Shown piece after piece: positions 1-10,006 of a stretch of 64,000 nucleotides of DNA. The notes below the pieces were generated by a model. It made no database searches and had not been told where the DNA came from. It saw only the letters and a program-made list of their open reading frames with translations. The stretch's first letter is position 1. Each line of letters starts with the position of its first letter. The stretch is from Geovibrio ferrireducens (lineage in GTDB: Bacteria; Chrysiogenota; Deferribacteres; Deferribacterales; Geovibrionaceae): positions 186,001-250,000 of the forward strand of contig NZ_JAJAPB010000002.1 of assembly GCF_026226615.1 (NCBI RefSeq). The letters are read 5' to 3'. The position numbers and the translations under genes are program-made.

Positions 1-1144
1 CCCCGCCAAGCTCCATAACCATGCGTGTAAGACCGAAGGCATAGTCAGGGTCAGCGTTCAGAGAGAAGCTTTTGCCGTGTACCCAGTAGTATGAGTCGCC
101 TATGGCATCAACAAATCTGCCTCTTTCGTTTTCGATTTCAGCAGGAATCTCTTTGCCTGTAAGCTCGGAGATTGCCATCATAAGGTCATCTGAACCTTTG
201 ATACCGAAGGGGTTAACCACTTTTACAGGGTGAGCCCATTCCTTTTCGATGAACTCAATCGTTTTGGCTGTGGCATATTTCTGAAGAATCAGAGTTGCCT
301 TTGAATTGGGTGCATCTTTCAGGTCAGCAATCTTAGTTCCGCCGTTGAACATTTTGTAATGTCCGTCAGTGGGTGAGTCAAGGTTGTAGGAAGGATCGCT
401 CAGGAGGATGAAATCCACTCCGAACAGACCGAGAATCCTTTTTATCTCACGGAAGTTGCCTATATAAGTATCAAAGCCGAGTATTACGTTGATTCTGTCT
501 TTCACTTCGCCTGTTTTCTCGCCGACCTGAGCAAGCATGCTTGAGAGCATGTTGTCATAGCCTGTGATATGTGAACCAACGAAGGAAGGTGTGTGCGCAT
601 GTGTAATGATCGAACCTTCCGGAACATTGCCCTGATCTTTGGCATTTTTAACGAAGTTGTTAAGGTCATCCCCGATAACTTCAGCCATACATGAAGTGCA
701 TATGGCTACCATGCCGGGTTTGTAGAGCTTGTAAACGTTATCAAGCCCCACGTACATGTTGTTGTGTCCGCCGAAAACCGCAGCGTCTTCCGTCATGGAG
801 TCGGAAACAGCGGGGAAAGGCTCTTTAAAGTGACGGCAGAAATGTGAGCGGAAGTAAGCCGCACAGCCCTGTGATCCGTGCACATAAGGCATAGTGTCGT
901 CAAAACCTATGGCAGCATAAAGCGCGCCCAGAGGCTGGCATGACTTAAGAGGGTTAACAACAAGGTGCTCCCTTTTGAAGTTAAGCTCCTTGTATTCCTC
1001 ACCGAGTGTCCACTCAAGGGTTTTTGCAACCTCTTCCTCAGTTGCTGCGTTCTCATAGAGAGCGCGTTTTCTCTTGAACATCTCTCCGAAGCGCTCGTCC
1101 TCGAAAAGGGTTATATGATCTTTTACTTTAATATCTTTGCTCAT
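1..1144 (-). CDS. nifK: Nitrogenase MoFe protein beta chain NifK (3' end outside window)
   Basis: NifK forms the alpha2-beta2 MoFe protein with NifD, shares the P-cluster with it and receives electrons from NifH in N2 reduction. The frame starts MSKDIKVKDHITLFEDE and contains the P-cluster regions: a Cys in NPLKSCQPLGALYAAIGF, one in HGSQGCAAYFRSHF and one in AICTSCMAEVIGDDL. About 381 residues are visible. NifK is usually somewhat over 500 residues, so the last quarter lies beyond the left edge. The ATG at 1144 is 29 bp after the nifD stop, as expected for a nifHDK operon read right to left. The identification is family-level and secure. Confidence 0.97.
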   Translation of the reverse strand, partial: MSKDIKVKDHITLFEDERFGEMFKRKRALYENAATEEEVAKTLEWTLGEEYKELNFKREHLVVNPLKSCQPLGALYAAIGFDDTMPYVHGSQGCAAYFRSHFCRHFKEPFPAVSDSMTEDAAVFGGHNNMYVGLDNVYKLYKPGMVAICTSCMAEVIGDDLNNFVKNAKDQGNVPEGSIITHAHTPSFVGSHITGYDNMLSSMLAQVGEKTGEVKDRINVILGFDTYIGNFREIKRILGLFGVDFILLSDPSYNLDSPTDGHYKMFNGGTKIADLKDAPNSKATLILQKYATAKTIEFIEKEWAHPVKVVNPFGIKGSDDLMMAISELTGKEIPAEIENERGRFVDAIGDSYYWVHGKSFSLNADPDYAFGLTRMVMELGG

Positions 1145-1173
1145 GATTTACCTCTCTTGTACGGCTCTGATTA

Positions 1174-2616
1174 TCAGCTTTTCCACGGAGCTTTGATGTT
1201 TTTCCAAACGGCTCCGTTAATTGCCATGTCCATATCTCTGGCAAATACTCCGAAACCTTCCACACCGTGGTAGGGGCCTGAGTAGTCCCATGAGTGCATC
1301 TGCCTGAAAGGGATGCCGGACTTCTGTGTCTGGTATTTTTCTTTAATACCTGAACCGAAGAGGTCGGGTTTGTACTTCTCAAGGAAGTTGTCCATCTCGA
1401 ATTCTGACATGTCATCAACCATGATGGTTGTGCTGTCGAGGTATTCAAGGGTACGCTGGTAGTCGTCACCGTGGGCAAACTCATACCCTGTGAGCAGTAT
1501 CTCAACACCGAGATCCTGAAAGGCGGGCATTGTGTGTCTGGGTCTCAGACCGCCAACGAAAAGCATTGTCTTTTTCCCTTCAAGTCTGGGTCTGTATTTG
1601 GCAACAATTTTTTCAAAGTAAGGCTGATATTTTTCAGCGATGACTTTTTCCGTCTGCTCTTTGATTTTGTCATCAAACATAGCAGCAATTTTGCGCATGG
1701 ATTTGATGATCTGTGTGGGGCCGAAAAAGTTGAACTCAAGCCACGGCACATTGTACTTTTCTTCAATGTAGCGTGAAATATAGTTCATTGAGCGGTAGCA
1801 GTGGATAAGAACCACTTTCGCCTGAGCAACGTTGGCAAGCTCGCTGAACGTACTGTCGCCTGTTGACTGAGCAACAAGGTTAAGCCCCATGTCCTCAATA
1901 ATTTTCCTTGATGACCATATATCGCCGCCTATGTTGTAGTCTCCTATGAGGGCTACATCGTAGGGGCCTTTCTCGAATTTCTGGCCGACCATATCTTTTT
2001 CATATATCCAGTCACGGATAGTGTCGTTTGCTATGTGGTGACCGAGAGACTGGGAAACGCCTCTGAAACCTTCACAGCGGCAGGGGATAACAGGCTTGCC
2101 TATCTCCTTGGAGATTTCTTTTGAAACCGCTTCAATATCGTCACCGATAAGACCGATGGGACATTCAGAGAGAACACTGAGCCCTCTGTTGAGCGGGAAA
2201 AGCTTGTTAGCCTCAAGAAGAAGAGCTTTCAGCATTGCATCGCCGCCGAAAACTATGTCTTTTTCCTGAAAGTCAGACGTAAACTGCATTGTACCGAAAC
2301 TGTCCACACCTGTTGTTCCGTTATAGTAGTTACGTCTGGATGACCAGGAGTACTGGCCGCAGCCCACCGGGCCGTGGCTTACGTTGATAATATCCTTTAT
2401 GGGACCCCATACCACGCCTTTGGCGCCTGCATATGCACATCCTCTCATGGTGATAACGCCGGGGCGGGATTTCCTGTTGGACTTAACGCCGCACTTTTCC
2501 TGTCCGGGTTCAACAACCTCTATGTGGGTCTTCCTGTCCTTATACGTTTTCTCCTCATACTGGGAGATGACCGACTCTATAAACTCCTCGGCCTGTTTTT
2601 TATCTATAGTGCTCAT
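1174..2616 (-). CDS. nifD: Nitrogenase MoFe protein alpha chain NifD
   Basis: NifD carries the FeMo-cofactor and, with NifK, the P-cluster of Mo nitrogenase. The protein is 480 residues, the normal length. Visible motifs are [15 protein letters not shown] and [11 protein letters not shown] (P-cluster Cys), [11 protein letters not shown], the FeMo-co cysteine in [12 protein letters not shown] and the FeMo-co histidine in [13 protein letters not shown]. The Cys/His pair and these motifs mark it as the molybdenum rather than a scaffold (NifE) protein. It lies between nifH (133-bp gap) and nifK (29-bp gap) on the same strand. A GAGG Shine-Dalgarno sequence precedes the ATG at 2616. Confidence 0.97.
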   Translation of the reverse strand: MSTIDKKQAEEFIESVISQYEEKTYKDRKTHIEVVEPGQEKCGVKSNRKSRPGVITMRGCAYAGAKGVVWGPIKDIINVSHGPVGCGQYSWSSRRNYYNGTTGVDSFGTMQFTSDFQEKDIVFGGDAMLKALLLEANKLFPLNRGLSVLSECPIGLIGDDIEAVSKEISKEIGKPVIPCRCEGFRGVSQSLGHHIANDTIRDWIYEKDMVGQKFEKGPYDVALIGDYNIGGDIWSSRKIIEDMGLNLVAQSTGDSTFSELANVAQAKVVLIHCYRSMNYISRYIEEKYNVPWLEFNFFGPTQIIKSMRKIAAMFDDKIKEQTEKVIAEKYQPYFEKIVAKYRPRLEGKKTMLFVGGLRPRHTMPAFQDLGVEILLTGYEFAHGDDYQRTLEYLDSTTIMVDDMSEFEMDNFLEKYKPDLFGSGIKEKYQTQKSGIPFRQMHSWDYSGPYHGVEGFGVFARDMDMAINGAVWKNIKAPWKS

Positions 2617-2749
2617 GCTGTCTACCTCGTTTTATTGGGGTCAAAAAGTCTCGCGTTCTTGCTTTCCCCCCGCAGTCAGGCCGCTTCTGTGTCGCTTTTA
2701 TAAAGCATGAGCGGCCGCGGCCGAAAAGAAAGCGGGCATCCTTGCGGAA
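2617..2749 (-). other. nifH-nifD intercistronic spacer with GC-rich palindrome
   Basis: This 133-bp gap has no gene. It holds a GC-rich self-complementary stretch near 2710-2726 (GCGGCCGCGGCCG) just after the nifH stop. Its position fits a stem that stabilises or processes the nifH message, which in known nif operons is made in excess over nifDK. No run of T follows, so it is not a clear intrinsic terminator. The role is inference. Confidence 0.35.
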
Positions 2750-4397
<1,648 letters not shown>

Positions 4398-4398
4398 G

Positions 4399-5562
4399 CT
4401 ACCAACGGTTCCCTCCTATCTCACCCTTGCGCCAAAGCTCTCCAAGAGAATATTCATTCAGCCATTCTTTCAATGGCTCTCTTTCAAGGCGTTTAACAGA
4501 TGTAACCCCATTGTGCTTTTCAAAAACAAGCACGTCTTCAGGAGAATCACTTAAAGCATCAATAAGAATATCTGAATGTGTGGTAATAATTAATTGAGTC
4601 TTTTGAGATGCTTCTTTCAAAAGTTTAGCAAGAGTAGGAATCATATCAGGATGCATTCCCAACTCCGGTTCTTCAATACATATAAGAGCCGGTGGTTTTG
4701 GATGGCACAAAATAGCTAAAAGACAGAGATAACGAAGCGTACCGTCAGATAGCCTTGTCGCAGGTATCTGATAGTCGTTTTCCTGTAAGTAAAGCTGTAT
4801 TTGTCCCATGTTGAATGATGTTTCAAAATCCTCAATTCCACTGTAAAATTCTTTAAGCAGCCGTTTAATTTCGTTTTTTGATTTTACATCCATTTTGAGA
4901 TTGTTTAAAACAAGAGCAAGGTTGGAAAAGTCTTCCGCCAGAAAATCGTTCCTCGCATCCACAGGCTGCGGCTGTCTGGTTATTGTATTACGACCGAAAC
5001 TCCAGTCCCTATATATTTTTATACTTTCAAAATGCTTGCCAAGAAAGGATAGAACACGGTACGAAGAACCCTTTAACTGAGATAGTACAGACTGGTCAAT
5101 ATTTATTTCGTTATAATCAAGTTTCGTAATCTTTCCACCAACCAGCAATTCTCCTTCAACAGAATCATAGTAAACCTTGTCTCTATTATTGTAATTACTG
5201 ATGATCTCGTGCATTCTAATAAAAGCAGTATCTGCAATATTTATATAGTAGACAAGAGGCTCATCTTCATCATGTAAAATAACATCAATATATGATGTTA
5301 CTGTCTCAATACGAATCTGCTGATTGTTATTTTCGCTATTTCTCCATACCCAGCTTTGAAATCCTCCACTTTTTCTAAAAGGAGCATCAATGTCTCTAGG
5401 CGCACTTTGTAAGATACTTATCACATCAATTAAATTTGATTTACCTGAGCCATTTGCACCGATGAGGACATTTAAGCTATTCAGCTTTATTTCGACCGGA
5501 TCCTCACCAAAGGACAAAAGATTCTGCATCTTGATTGATTTTATAAAATTGTTTCCTGACAT
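4399..5562 (-). CDS. AAA family ATPase (ABC/SMC-like, AAA_21 type), putative defence protein
   Basis: This 387-residue ATPase has a Walker A motif GANGSGKSN near residue 36, an ABC-like signature ATRLSDGTLRYL, a Walker B ALICIEEPELGMHPD and an H-loop ITTHSD. There are no membrane segments. The architecture matches the OLD/RecF-like overcoming-lysogenization ATPases that pair with TOPRIM-type effectors. It is followed after 1 nt by the DUF4276 gene. The two sit between draG and nifH with no evident link to nitrogen fixation, so I read them as an inserted two-gene defence cassette. Which phage or plasmid signal it senses cannot be told from sequence. Confidence 0.8.
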   Translation of the reverse strand: MSGNNFIKSIKMQNLLSFGEDPVEIKLNSLNVLIGANGSGKSNLIDVISILQSAPRDIDAPFRKSGGFQSWVWRNSENNNQQIRIETVTSYIDVILHDEDEPLVYYINIADTAFIRMHEIISNYNNRDKVYYDSVEGELLVGGKITKLDYNEINIDQSVLSQLKGSSYRVLSFLGKHFESIKIYRDWSFGRNTITRQPQPVDARNDFLAEDFSNLALVLNNLKMDVKSKNEIKRLLKEFYSGIEDFETSFNMGQIQLYLQENDYQIPATRLSDGTLRYLCLLAILCHPKPPALICIEEPELGMHPDMIPTLAKLLKEASQKTQLIITTHSDILIDALSDSPEDVLVFEKHNGVTSVKRLEREPLKEWLNEYSLGELWRKGEIGGNRW

Positions 5563-5626
5563 CGGACACCTTTAAGCAATTAAAGAATAATAACATTAAT
5601 AGAATTTAATGAAAAGAGTATTTGGG

Positions 5627-6517
5627 CTACAACAAAATCACGTTCATAGGGGCATTCAGCAGATCTTCGGTCTGTTTTGTAATAAGCCTTACAACATCCT
5701 GATCCAGTGCTTTCAGCCACCGCTGGGGTATGCCGTCCATACCGTAAAGCGCGCCCGCCAGCATGCCGGCTATAGCGCCGTTGGTATCTGCATCCCCGCC
5801 CTGATTAACTGTTCTGACAATAGTTTCGTACAGGTTGTCCGAATCAAAGAAGAAGTGCATAACAGTTCTGAACGTGTCCTTAATGTAACCGGATGCCTCG
5901 CCGTTGTACTTTGAGTGTGAGAATGAAGGGTCTTTTCTGATAAATCCGGACACTATATCGAGGGCGGCTTTTTTGTCCCCTGTTTCCAGAAGAACCTTCA
6001 CAACCTCGCCGAGAACAACGGTCGCCATGTCGGAAAGTTCGTTATTGTGAGTTATATGACACTGGGAGAGAGTTATCTCCTCAAACCATTTCCAGTCCTT
6101 GAGACAGTACAGAACAACGGGCAGATTCCGCATGGCAGCGCCGTTTCCAGCAGAGAATGTTGAGTACAGAGACACCACAGAGCCTTTTGTAAGATAATTG
6201 ACAATCCCCCTTCTCACTGTGCTGCCTATGTCCACAGGCTTCTTTTTCATCCACCTTGCGAAGTGATCCGCCGCTCCCTGAACAGTGTAGCCTCCGTTTT
6301 CCATGAGGCTGTCGCCGAGGGCGAGTGACATCTCCGTATCGTCTGTTACGTTTCCGGCTTTGAGATGCAGCCAGCCGCCGCCTATTATTTTGTCATGTAT
6401 GTCATATTTATCTTTTATTTCTCTGGGGAGCATAAATTCCGTAGTGGCTCCGAGGGCATCACCGACGGCAAAACTGAGATAAGCTGCCAGTGCTCTTTCA
6501 AAAACATCATTTTTCAT
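5627..6517 (-). CDS. draG: ADP-ribosyl-[dinitrogen reductase] hydrolase DraG
   Basis: DraG removes ADP-ribose from the Arg of NifH and so reactivates nitrogenase when fixed nitrogen runs out. The 296-residue protein has the metal-binding motifs of the family: GDALGATTEF near the N-terminus, GNVTDDTEM, and NQGGDADTNGAIAGMLAGA near residue 240, whose Asp residues bind the dinuclear metal centre. The ATG at 6517 was preferred to an in-frame TTG 6 nt upstream. It is divergent from draT with only 35 bp between the starts, whereas in studied diazotrophs draT and draG are co-directional. It lies upstream of the ATPase/DUF4276 pair on the same strand. Confidence 0.9.
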   Translation of the reverse strand: MKNDVFERALAAYLSFAVGDALGATTEFMLPREIKDKYDIHDKIIGGGWLHLKAGNVTDDTEMSLALGDSLMENGGYTVQGAADHFARWMKKKPVDIGSTVRRGIVNYLTKGSVVSLYSTFSAGNGAAMRNLPVVLYCLKDWKWFEEITLSQCHITHNNELSDMATVVLGEVVKVLLETGDKKAALDIVSGFIRKDPSFSHSKYNGEASGYIKDTFRTVMHFFFDSDNLYETIVRTVNQGGDADTNGAIAGMLAGALYGMDGIPQRWLKALDQDVVRLITKQTEDLLNAPMNVILL

Positions 6518-6552
6518 TTGCAAACTTCCCTTTGTCTTGGCATATTTCGATT

Positions 6553-7356
6553 ATGATAAATCTTGATGAAAGCCACAAGGCAGGCGTTTATTACCACAGC
6601 ACGAATAAAATCAATATTCCAGCGAAACTTTTCGTGAGCAGGGAATATAATGTCGGCGTGATCCCCATCACAATTGACGGCGTTCTTGAGTATCACCGCA
6701 GACTTTTTGAGATTGTCGCCTCCGCAGGAAGCATAGACGAAGCCTCCTTTTTCTTTGAAAGCTACATGAACGAGCTTTTCGCGCTGGAGGAAAGGGTAAA
6801 CGGGAAAAAGGTCGGCAGCTACATCAGACTTCTGAAAAGCTGGCTCTTTGATTCCAATAACTCCGCCGGAGCAGTGCTCAAGGGCTGGGTGGAAAACCGG
6901 TTCGGGCTTATACCCTTTTACCACGGGCAGAGCATTCCGGGGCTTTATTCCAAGGAGTATTACGATTATCTTCAGGAGTGGATGAATTCCAGAACGAATA
7001 AAAACAGCATGTTTTCGCAGCTCGACCTGCTGTACACATACACCCAGACAATAATTAAGGCATACTGCGAAAATCATGTTCCCACCATAACCCTTTACAG
7101 GGGCGTAAACGACCTGAGCGATCACATAATAATCAGCCAGCTCTCAAAAAGAAAATACTGCATCGAACTGAACTCCCTCTCCTCTTTCACTTCGGAAAAG
7201 GAGATAGCAGAACAGTTCGGCAGTAAGATAATTAAGGCAGAAGTGCCTTATACAAAGATAGTGTACTTCTCAGAAGCCCTGCCCAGCAGGTCATTCAGCG
7301 GTGAGCTGGAATATCTGGTGATAGGCGGGCGCTACGATGTTGAAACCGTATTCTGA
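6553..7356 (+). CDS. draT: NAD(+)-dinitrogen-reductase ADP-D-ribosyltransferase DraT
   Basis: DraT transfers ADP-ribose from NAD+ to NifH and switches nitrogenase off. Family features are IPAKLFVSREYNVG, IDGVLEYHRRLFE, SYIRLLKSWLFDS, GAVLKGWVENRFGLIPFYHG, TLYRGVND (NAD-binding Arg region) and FSGELEYLVIGG (ADP-ribosyltransferase Glu motif E-x-E-like) near the C-terminus. I placed the start at ATG 6553. A GTG at 6490 is open in frame but would overlap draG on the other strand, and neither start has a good Shine-Dalgarno sequence. The 3' end overlaps the convergent nifZ-like gene by 25 bp. The function is secure; the start is uncertain. Confidence 0.9.
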   Translation: MINLDESHKAGVYYHSTNKINIPAKLFVSREYNVGVIPITIDGVLEYHRRLFEIVASAGSIDEASFFFESYMNELFALEERVNGKKVGSYIRLLKSWLFDSNNSAGAVLKGWVENRFGLIPFYHGQSIPGLYSKEYYDYLQEWMNSRTNKNSMFSQLDLLYTYTQTIIKAYCENHVPTITLYRGVNDLSDHIIISQLSKRKYCIELNSLSSFTSEKEIAEQFGSKIIKAEVPYTKIVYFSEALPSRSFSGELEYLVIGGRYDVETVF

Positions 7357-7625
7357 GAGCCGTCTTTCTTAACTTTTATCCAGACCATCTCGTCCGGATC
7401 GTAATCTTCGATAATTTCAAGCTCATGCTTCCTGAAACCGACTTTTTTGTTGGTTTCAAGGAAATGAACCACAACAACAGGCTCAAAGAGGAACTCCGTA
7501 ATCTGGCAGACAAAACCTTCCTCTCCCTCTTCGGCAACCACCTTTCCGCGGTTGCAGCCTGCGCAGGTTCCGTCACTTTTTGTGCAGCCGAGAACTCTGA
7601 CCTTCTGGTTTTCTCTGAATTCCAT
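7332..7625 (-). CDS. nifZ: NifZ-like small protein
   Basis: This 97-residue protein has the pattern of the NifZ domain: a start with N-QKVRVLG, then KSDGTCAGCNRGKVV, EEGFVCQITEFL and VVVHFLETNKKVGFRKHEL. NifZ helps P-cluster maturation of the MoFe protein in Azotobacter. Here the protein has four Cys, two of them in a C-x2-C arrangement (CAGC), which is not typical of NifZ. The ATG at 7625 has a GGAGG site. It starts 1 nt after the fdxB stop, so the two form an operon. The symbol is by domain resemblance; a general SH3-like nif accessory protein is the alternative. Confidence 0.7.
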   Translation of the reverse strand: MEFRENQKVRVLGCTKSDGTCAGCNRGKVVAEEGEEGFVCQITEFLFEPVVVVHFLETNKKVGFRKHELEIIEDYDPDEMVWIKVKKDGSQNTVSTS

Positions 7626-7626
7626 A

Positions 7627-7890
7627 TTACGCCTCCATAGGTGCGTGGGTGAAACACTTCTTCGGACAAGCAACAGCACAGGCCTTGCAGCCTACACAGG
7701 CATCGTCGTTTTCGAGTACCATGTAGCGTTTCGCTGAATCGTCATCGTCATCTTCGTGAAGTGAAAGGCAGCTAAAGCTGCAAGCTTTATAACAGCGTCC
7801 GCAGGCGATACATTTTGAGTTGTCGACATCCATAACATATTCAGGCGTCCATTTGCCGCCGCCTTTTGTAACTCCGGTGATATAGGCCAT
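7627..7890 (-). CDS. fdxB: Nif-specific ferredoxin III (FdxB-type 2[4Fe-4S] ferredoxin)
   Basis: The 87-residue protein begins MAYITGVTKGGGKWTPEYV, the signature opening of nif-specific ferredoxin III. It carries two cluster motifs, CIACGRCYKAC near residue 27 and CVGCKACAVACPKKC near residue 65, separated by an acidic loop rich in Asp. It probably supplies electrons for nitrogenase or cofactor assembly. A consensus sigma-54 promoter and NifA site precede it, and the NifZ-like gene follows after 1 nt. It is soluble, with no signal peptide. Confidence 0.92.
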   Translation of the reverse strand: MAYITGVTKGGGKWTPEYVMDVDNSKCIACGRCYKACSFSCLSLHEDDDDDSAKRYMVLENDDACVGCKACAVACPKKCFTHAPMEA

Positions 7891-7921
7891 TGTGTTCCTC
7901 CTTAAACTTTTCAGTTACTGT

Positions 7922-7937
7922 TGCAAGCGGCGTGCCA
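7922..7937 (-). promoter_or_regulatory. Sigma-54 promoter of fdxB-nifZ
   Basis: The minus strand reads TGGCACG-CCGC-TTGCA, a full match to the -24/-12 consensus, about 32 bp upstream of the fdxB ATG. With the NifA site 60-75 bp further up, this is the best-supported promoter in the window. Confidence 0.92.
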
Positions 7938-7997
7938 AATATGAAGAACCGTTTTATCAGTAACTTAGGAGGAGTTATTCCTGCCTTGTTCAGTTTT

Positions 7998-8013
7998 TGT
8001 AATCTTACCTACA
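7998..8013 (-). promoter_or_regulatory. NifA upstream activator sequence (TGT-N10-ACA)
   Basis: TGT at 7998-8000 and ACA at 8011-8013 are separated by exactly 10 bases, the NifA-binding pattern, 60-75 bp above the fdxB -24 element. It sits in the 145-bp gap between nifA and fdxB. The spacing allows DNA looping to sigma-54 RNA polymerase. Confidence 0.75.
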
Positions 8014-8035
8014 CTTATTGTAGGGTTTGTGTTTG

Positions 8036-9706
8036 TTATATTCTTTTCACTTCAATGCCGAATTTCATTATGCGGTAGTTGATCTGGCGCACTGTCATCC
8101 CCAGAAGTCTGGCAGCCTTTGCCTGAACCCAGCCTGTTTTTTCGAGAGCATCTATAACCATCTGCCGTTCATCATCAACGGCAAGGGGCATTTCCGTGTG
8201 CGGTTTCGCCGTTTTTGCGGGCTCTTCTGCTGCTTTTTCGCCAGATTTGGGGTAATGCTCGCAGAAAAACTTCTGTTCTCCGCCGGACATATCCATATTG
8301 AGCGACTCAATACAGACAGCATGCTCTCCGCAGCCTGCGTGACCGTTGTTTTCCAGAAGCTGGGCGAGACAGACCTCCCCTCTGGAACAGGTGAACTCGG
8401 CAGGCGTTATCTCATTGCCGGTAACCGAAAGCGCAGCGCGCTCTATACAGTTTTCAAGTTCGCGTATGTTCCCCGGCCATGAGCATTTCATAAGCAGCGG
8501 AAAAACATCCGGTGATATTTTAAGCTTTGTGCCGTAGTTTGTATTGAATTTTTCAAGGGCTGTTTTGGCAAGTTCGGGGATGTCCTCCCTGCGTTTTCGC
8601 AGAGGGGGGAGGAAGATGGAGACAACGTTCAGCCTGTAGTAGAGATCCAGCCTGAAATCGCCTGACCGGACAGCGTTTTCGAGGTTTCTGTTTGTGGCCG
8701 CTATTACACGCACATCCACCGGGGTTGACTCAGAACCGCCGATGCGCTCTATGCTCATCTCCTGAAGAACACGGAGCAGCTTGCTCTGCGCTTCAAGGGG
8801 CATGTCCCCTATTTCATCCAGAAATATGGTTCCGCCGTTTGCAAGTTCGAACTTGCCTTTTTTATCCGCATTGGCTCCTGTGAACGCTCCCTTTTTATAA
8901 CCGAAGAGTTCACTCTCTATAAGCTCCTTGGGAATTGCGGCACAGTTTACTGCTACAAAAGGCTTCTGCGAACGGTCGCCGGAGTAATGAATGGCCTTTG
9001 CCACCATCTCCTTGCCTGTTCCGCTTTCGCCTCTGATAAGGACAGTTGTCTTGGTGCGGCAGACCTGCGAGATCCTTTTGAAGACATCCTGCATAAGCTT
9101 GCTGCCGCCAACAAGCCCTTTTACGGAAAATTTCCCTGCAACCTCACTGCGGAGACGCTCTTTTTCCTCTATGAGCTCTTTCTTTTCACTGTTTATCAGC
9201 TTCATTTTATGCATGAACGAAGCTACAAGGGCGGAAATCATTTTGAGAATGTCCACCTCTGCCTCATAACTGACCACCTCACGGTAGTGCTTATCCACAG
9301 CGAGAACTCCTATTCTCTCATTTCCGTGGCTGATGGGAACGGCAATGAAGCTGGTTTTCTCCTCATCCCTGCGCTTGATTTTATCCTTAAAGTCAGGCTC
9401 AAGGCTTATGTCGTGCAGCATTATGGGAAAGCCGTACTTAAACACCTTACCCACCATACCTTCGCCGCTTTTGTACACCATTTCGGCGAGGGCGGCTCTG
9501 CTGAGGCCGTGGGATGCCTTCGGCATAAGCAGTCCCGTATCGGGGTCGGTGATCAGAATCGTGCCGTTTTGTATATGAAGGTTATTGCTCATAATGTTCA
9601 TAACATTCTGGAGCGCAGCGCTTTCACTGACCTTGGAGTTCAGTTCAAGGCTTATGTCGTATATCGTATTCAACAGAAGTTTATAGTAGCTTAATCTCTT
9701 TTCCAT
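8036..9706 (-). CDS. nifA: Nif-specific transcriptional activator NifA (GAF, AAA+, Fis-type HTH)
   Basis: NifA is a bacterial enhancer-binding protein that opens sigma-54 promoters of nif genes. Domains in order are an N-terminal GAF domain (about residues 15-165), the AAA+ domain with GESGTGKE (Walker A), GAFTGA (sigma-54 contact loop) and [15 protein letters not shown] (Walker B), and a C-terminal Fis-type helix-turn-helix ending in [20 protein letters not shown]. The linker before the HTH holds five Cys (from TCSRGEVC to FFCEHY), recalling the Cys-rich linker of oxygen-sensitive NifA proteins. The start is probably ATG 9706; an in-frame TTG lies at 9718. A sigma-54 promoter ends immediately upstream. 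Confidence 0.93.
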   Translation of the reverse strand: MEKRLSYYKLLLNTIYDISLELNSKVSESAALQNVMNIMSNNLHIQNGTILITDPDTGLLMPKASHGLSRAALAEMVYKSGEGMVGKVFKYGFPIMLHDISLEPDFKDKIKRRDEEKTSFIAVPISHGNERIGVLAVDKHYREVVSYEAEVDILKMISALVASFMHKMKLINSEKKELIEEKERLRSEVAGKFSVKGLVGGSKLMQDVFKRISQVCRTKTTVLIRGESGTGKEMVAKAIHYSGDRSQKPFVAVNCAAIPKELIESELFGYKKGAFTGANADKKGKFELANGGTIFLDEIGDMPLEAQSKLLRVLQEMSIERIGGSESTPVDVRVIAATNRNLENAVRSGDFRLDLYYRLNVVSIFLPPLRKRREDIPELAKTALEKFNTNYGTKLKISPDVFPLLMKCSWPGNIRELENCIERAALSVTGNEITPAEFTCSRGEVCLAQLLENNGHAGCGEHAVCIESLNMDMSGGEQKFFCEHYPKSGEKAAEEPAKTAKPHTEMPLAVDDERQMVIDALEKTGWVQAKAARLLGMTVRQINYRIMKFGIEVKRI

Positions 9707-9717
9707 GGAATGTAACA

Positions 9718-9733
9718 AGCAATGCCTGTGCCA
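9718..9733 (-). promoter_or_regulatory. Sigma-54-type promoter overlapping the nifA start
   Basis: The minus strand reads TGGCAC-AGGCA-TTGCT, with correct -24/-12 spacing. The GC of the -12 element is at 9720-9719, so transcription would begin near 9708, one or two bases before the ATG at 9706. Either nifA is made from a leaderless message under self-control or the match is chance. No TGT-N10-ACA site was found nearby. Confidence 0.55.
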
Positions 9734-10006
9734 TAGTGAATCCGGCGTAAAAAGGGCGTTTGGGAGGTTTATTACATTTCGGGTGGTTAAATATTAAGCA
9801 TTTAAAATTACATTTTTTACAATTTTATCAGCTTTGTTTTATTTCAATCATAAGCTCTTTTATTATAAATAATTTATATAGCATACTCACTGGTTATATT
9901 TTATACATTTACGAAAACTTATTTGCTGTTTTTTGTTCGGGATCAATTATAGAAAAATCTTTGCGGCTATTATGCTTTTAAAGATTTATTCAAGAGGAGT
10001 TTTTTG
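9734..10006. other. AT-rich divergent intergenic region between nifA and the NapH-like gene
   Basis: This gap of about 270 bp has no plausible coding frame. It is strongly AT-rich. Apart from the sigma-54 match at its left end and the AAGAGGAG ribosome site at 9992-9999 for the gene to the right, I see no clear operator or RNA structure. Confidence 0.6.

Noticed and set aside
8987-9694. 235-codon open frame opposite nifA
   Set aside because: Antisense to the AAA+ and GAF domains of nifA, no start context and no domain.
9760-9981. 73-codon open frame in the gap after nifA
   Set aside because: AT-rich hydrophobic frame without a ribosome site; composition matches non-coding DNA.
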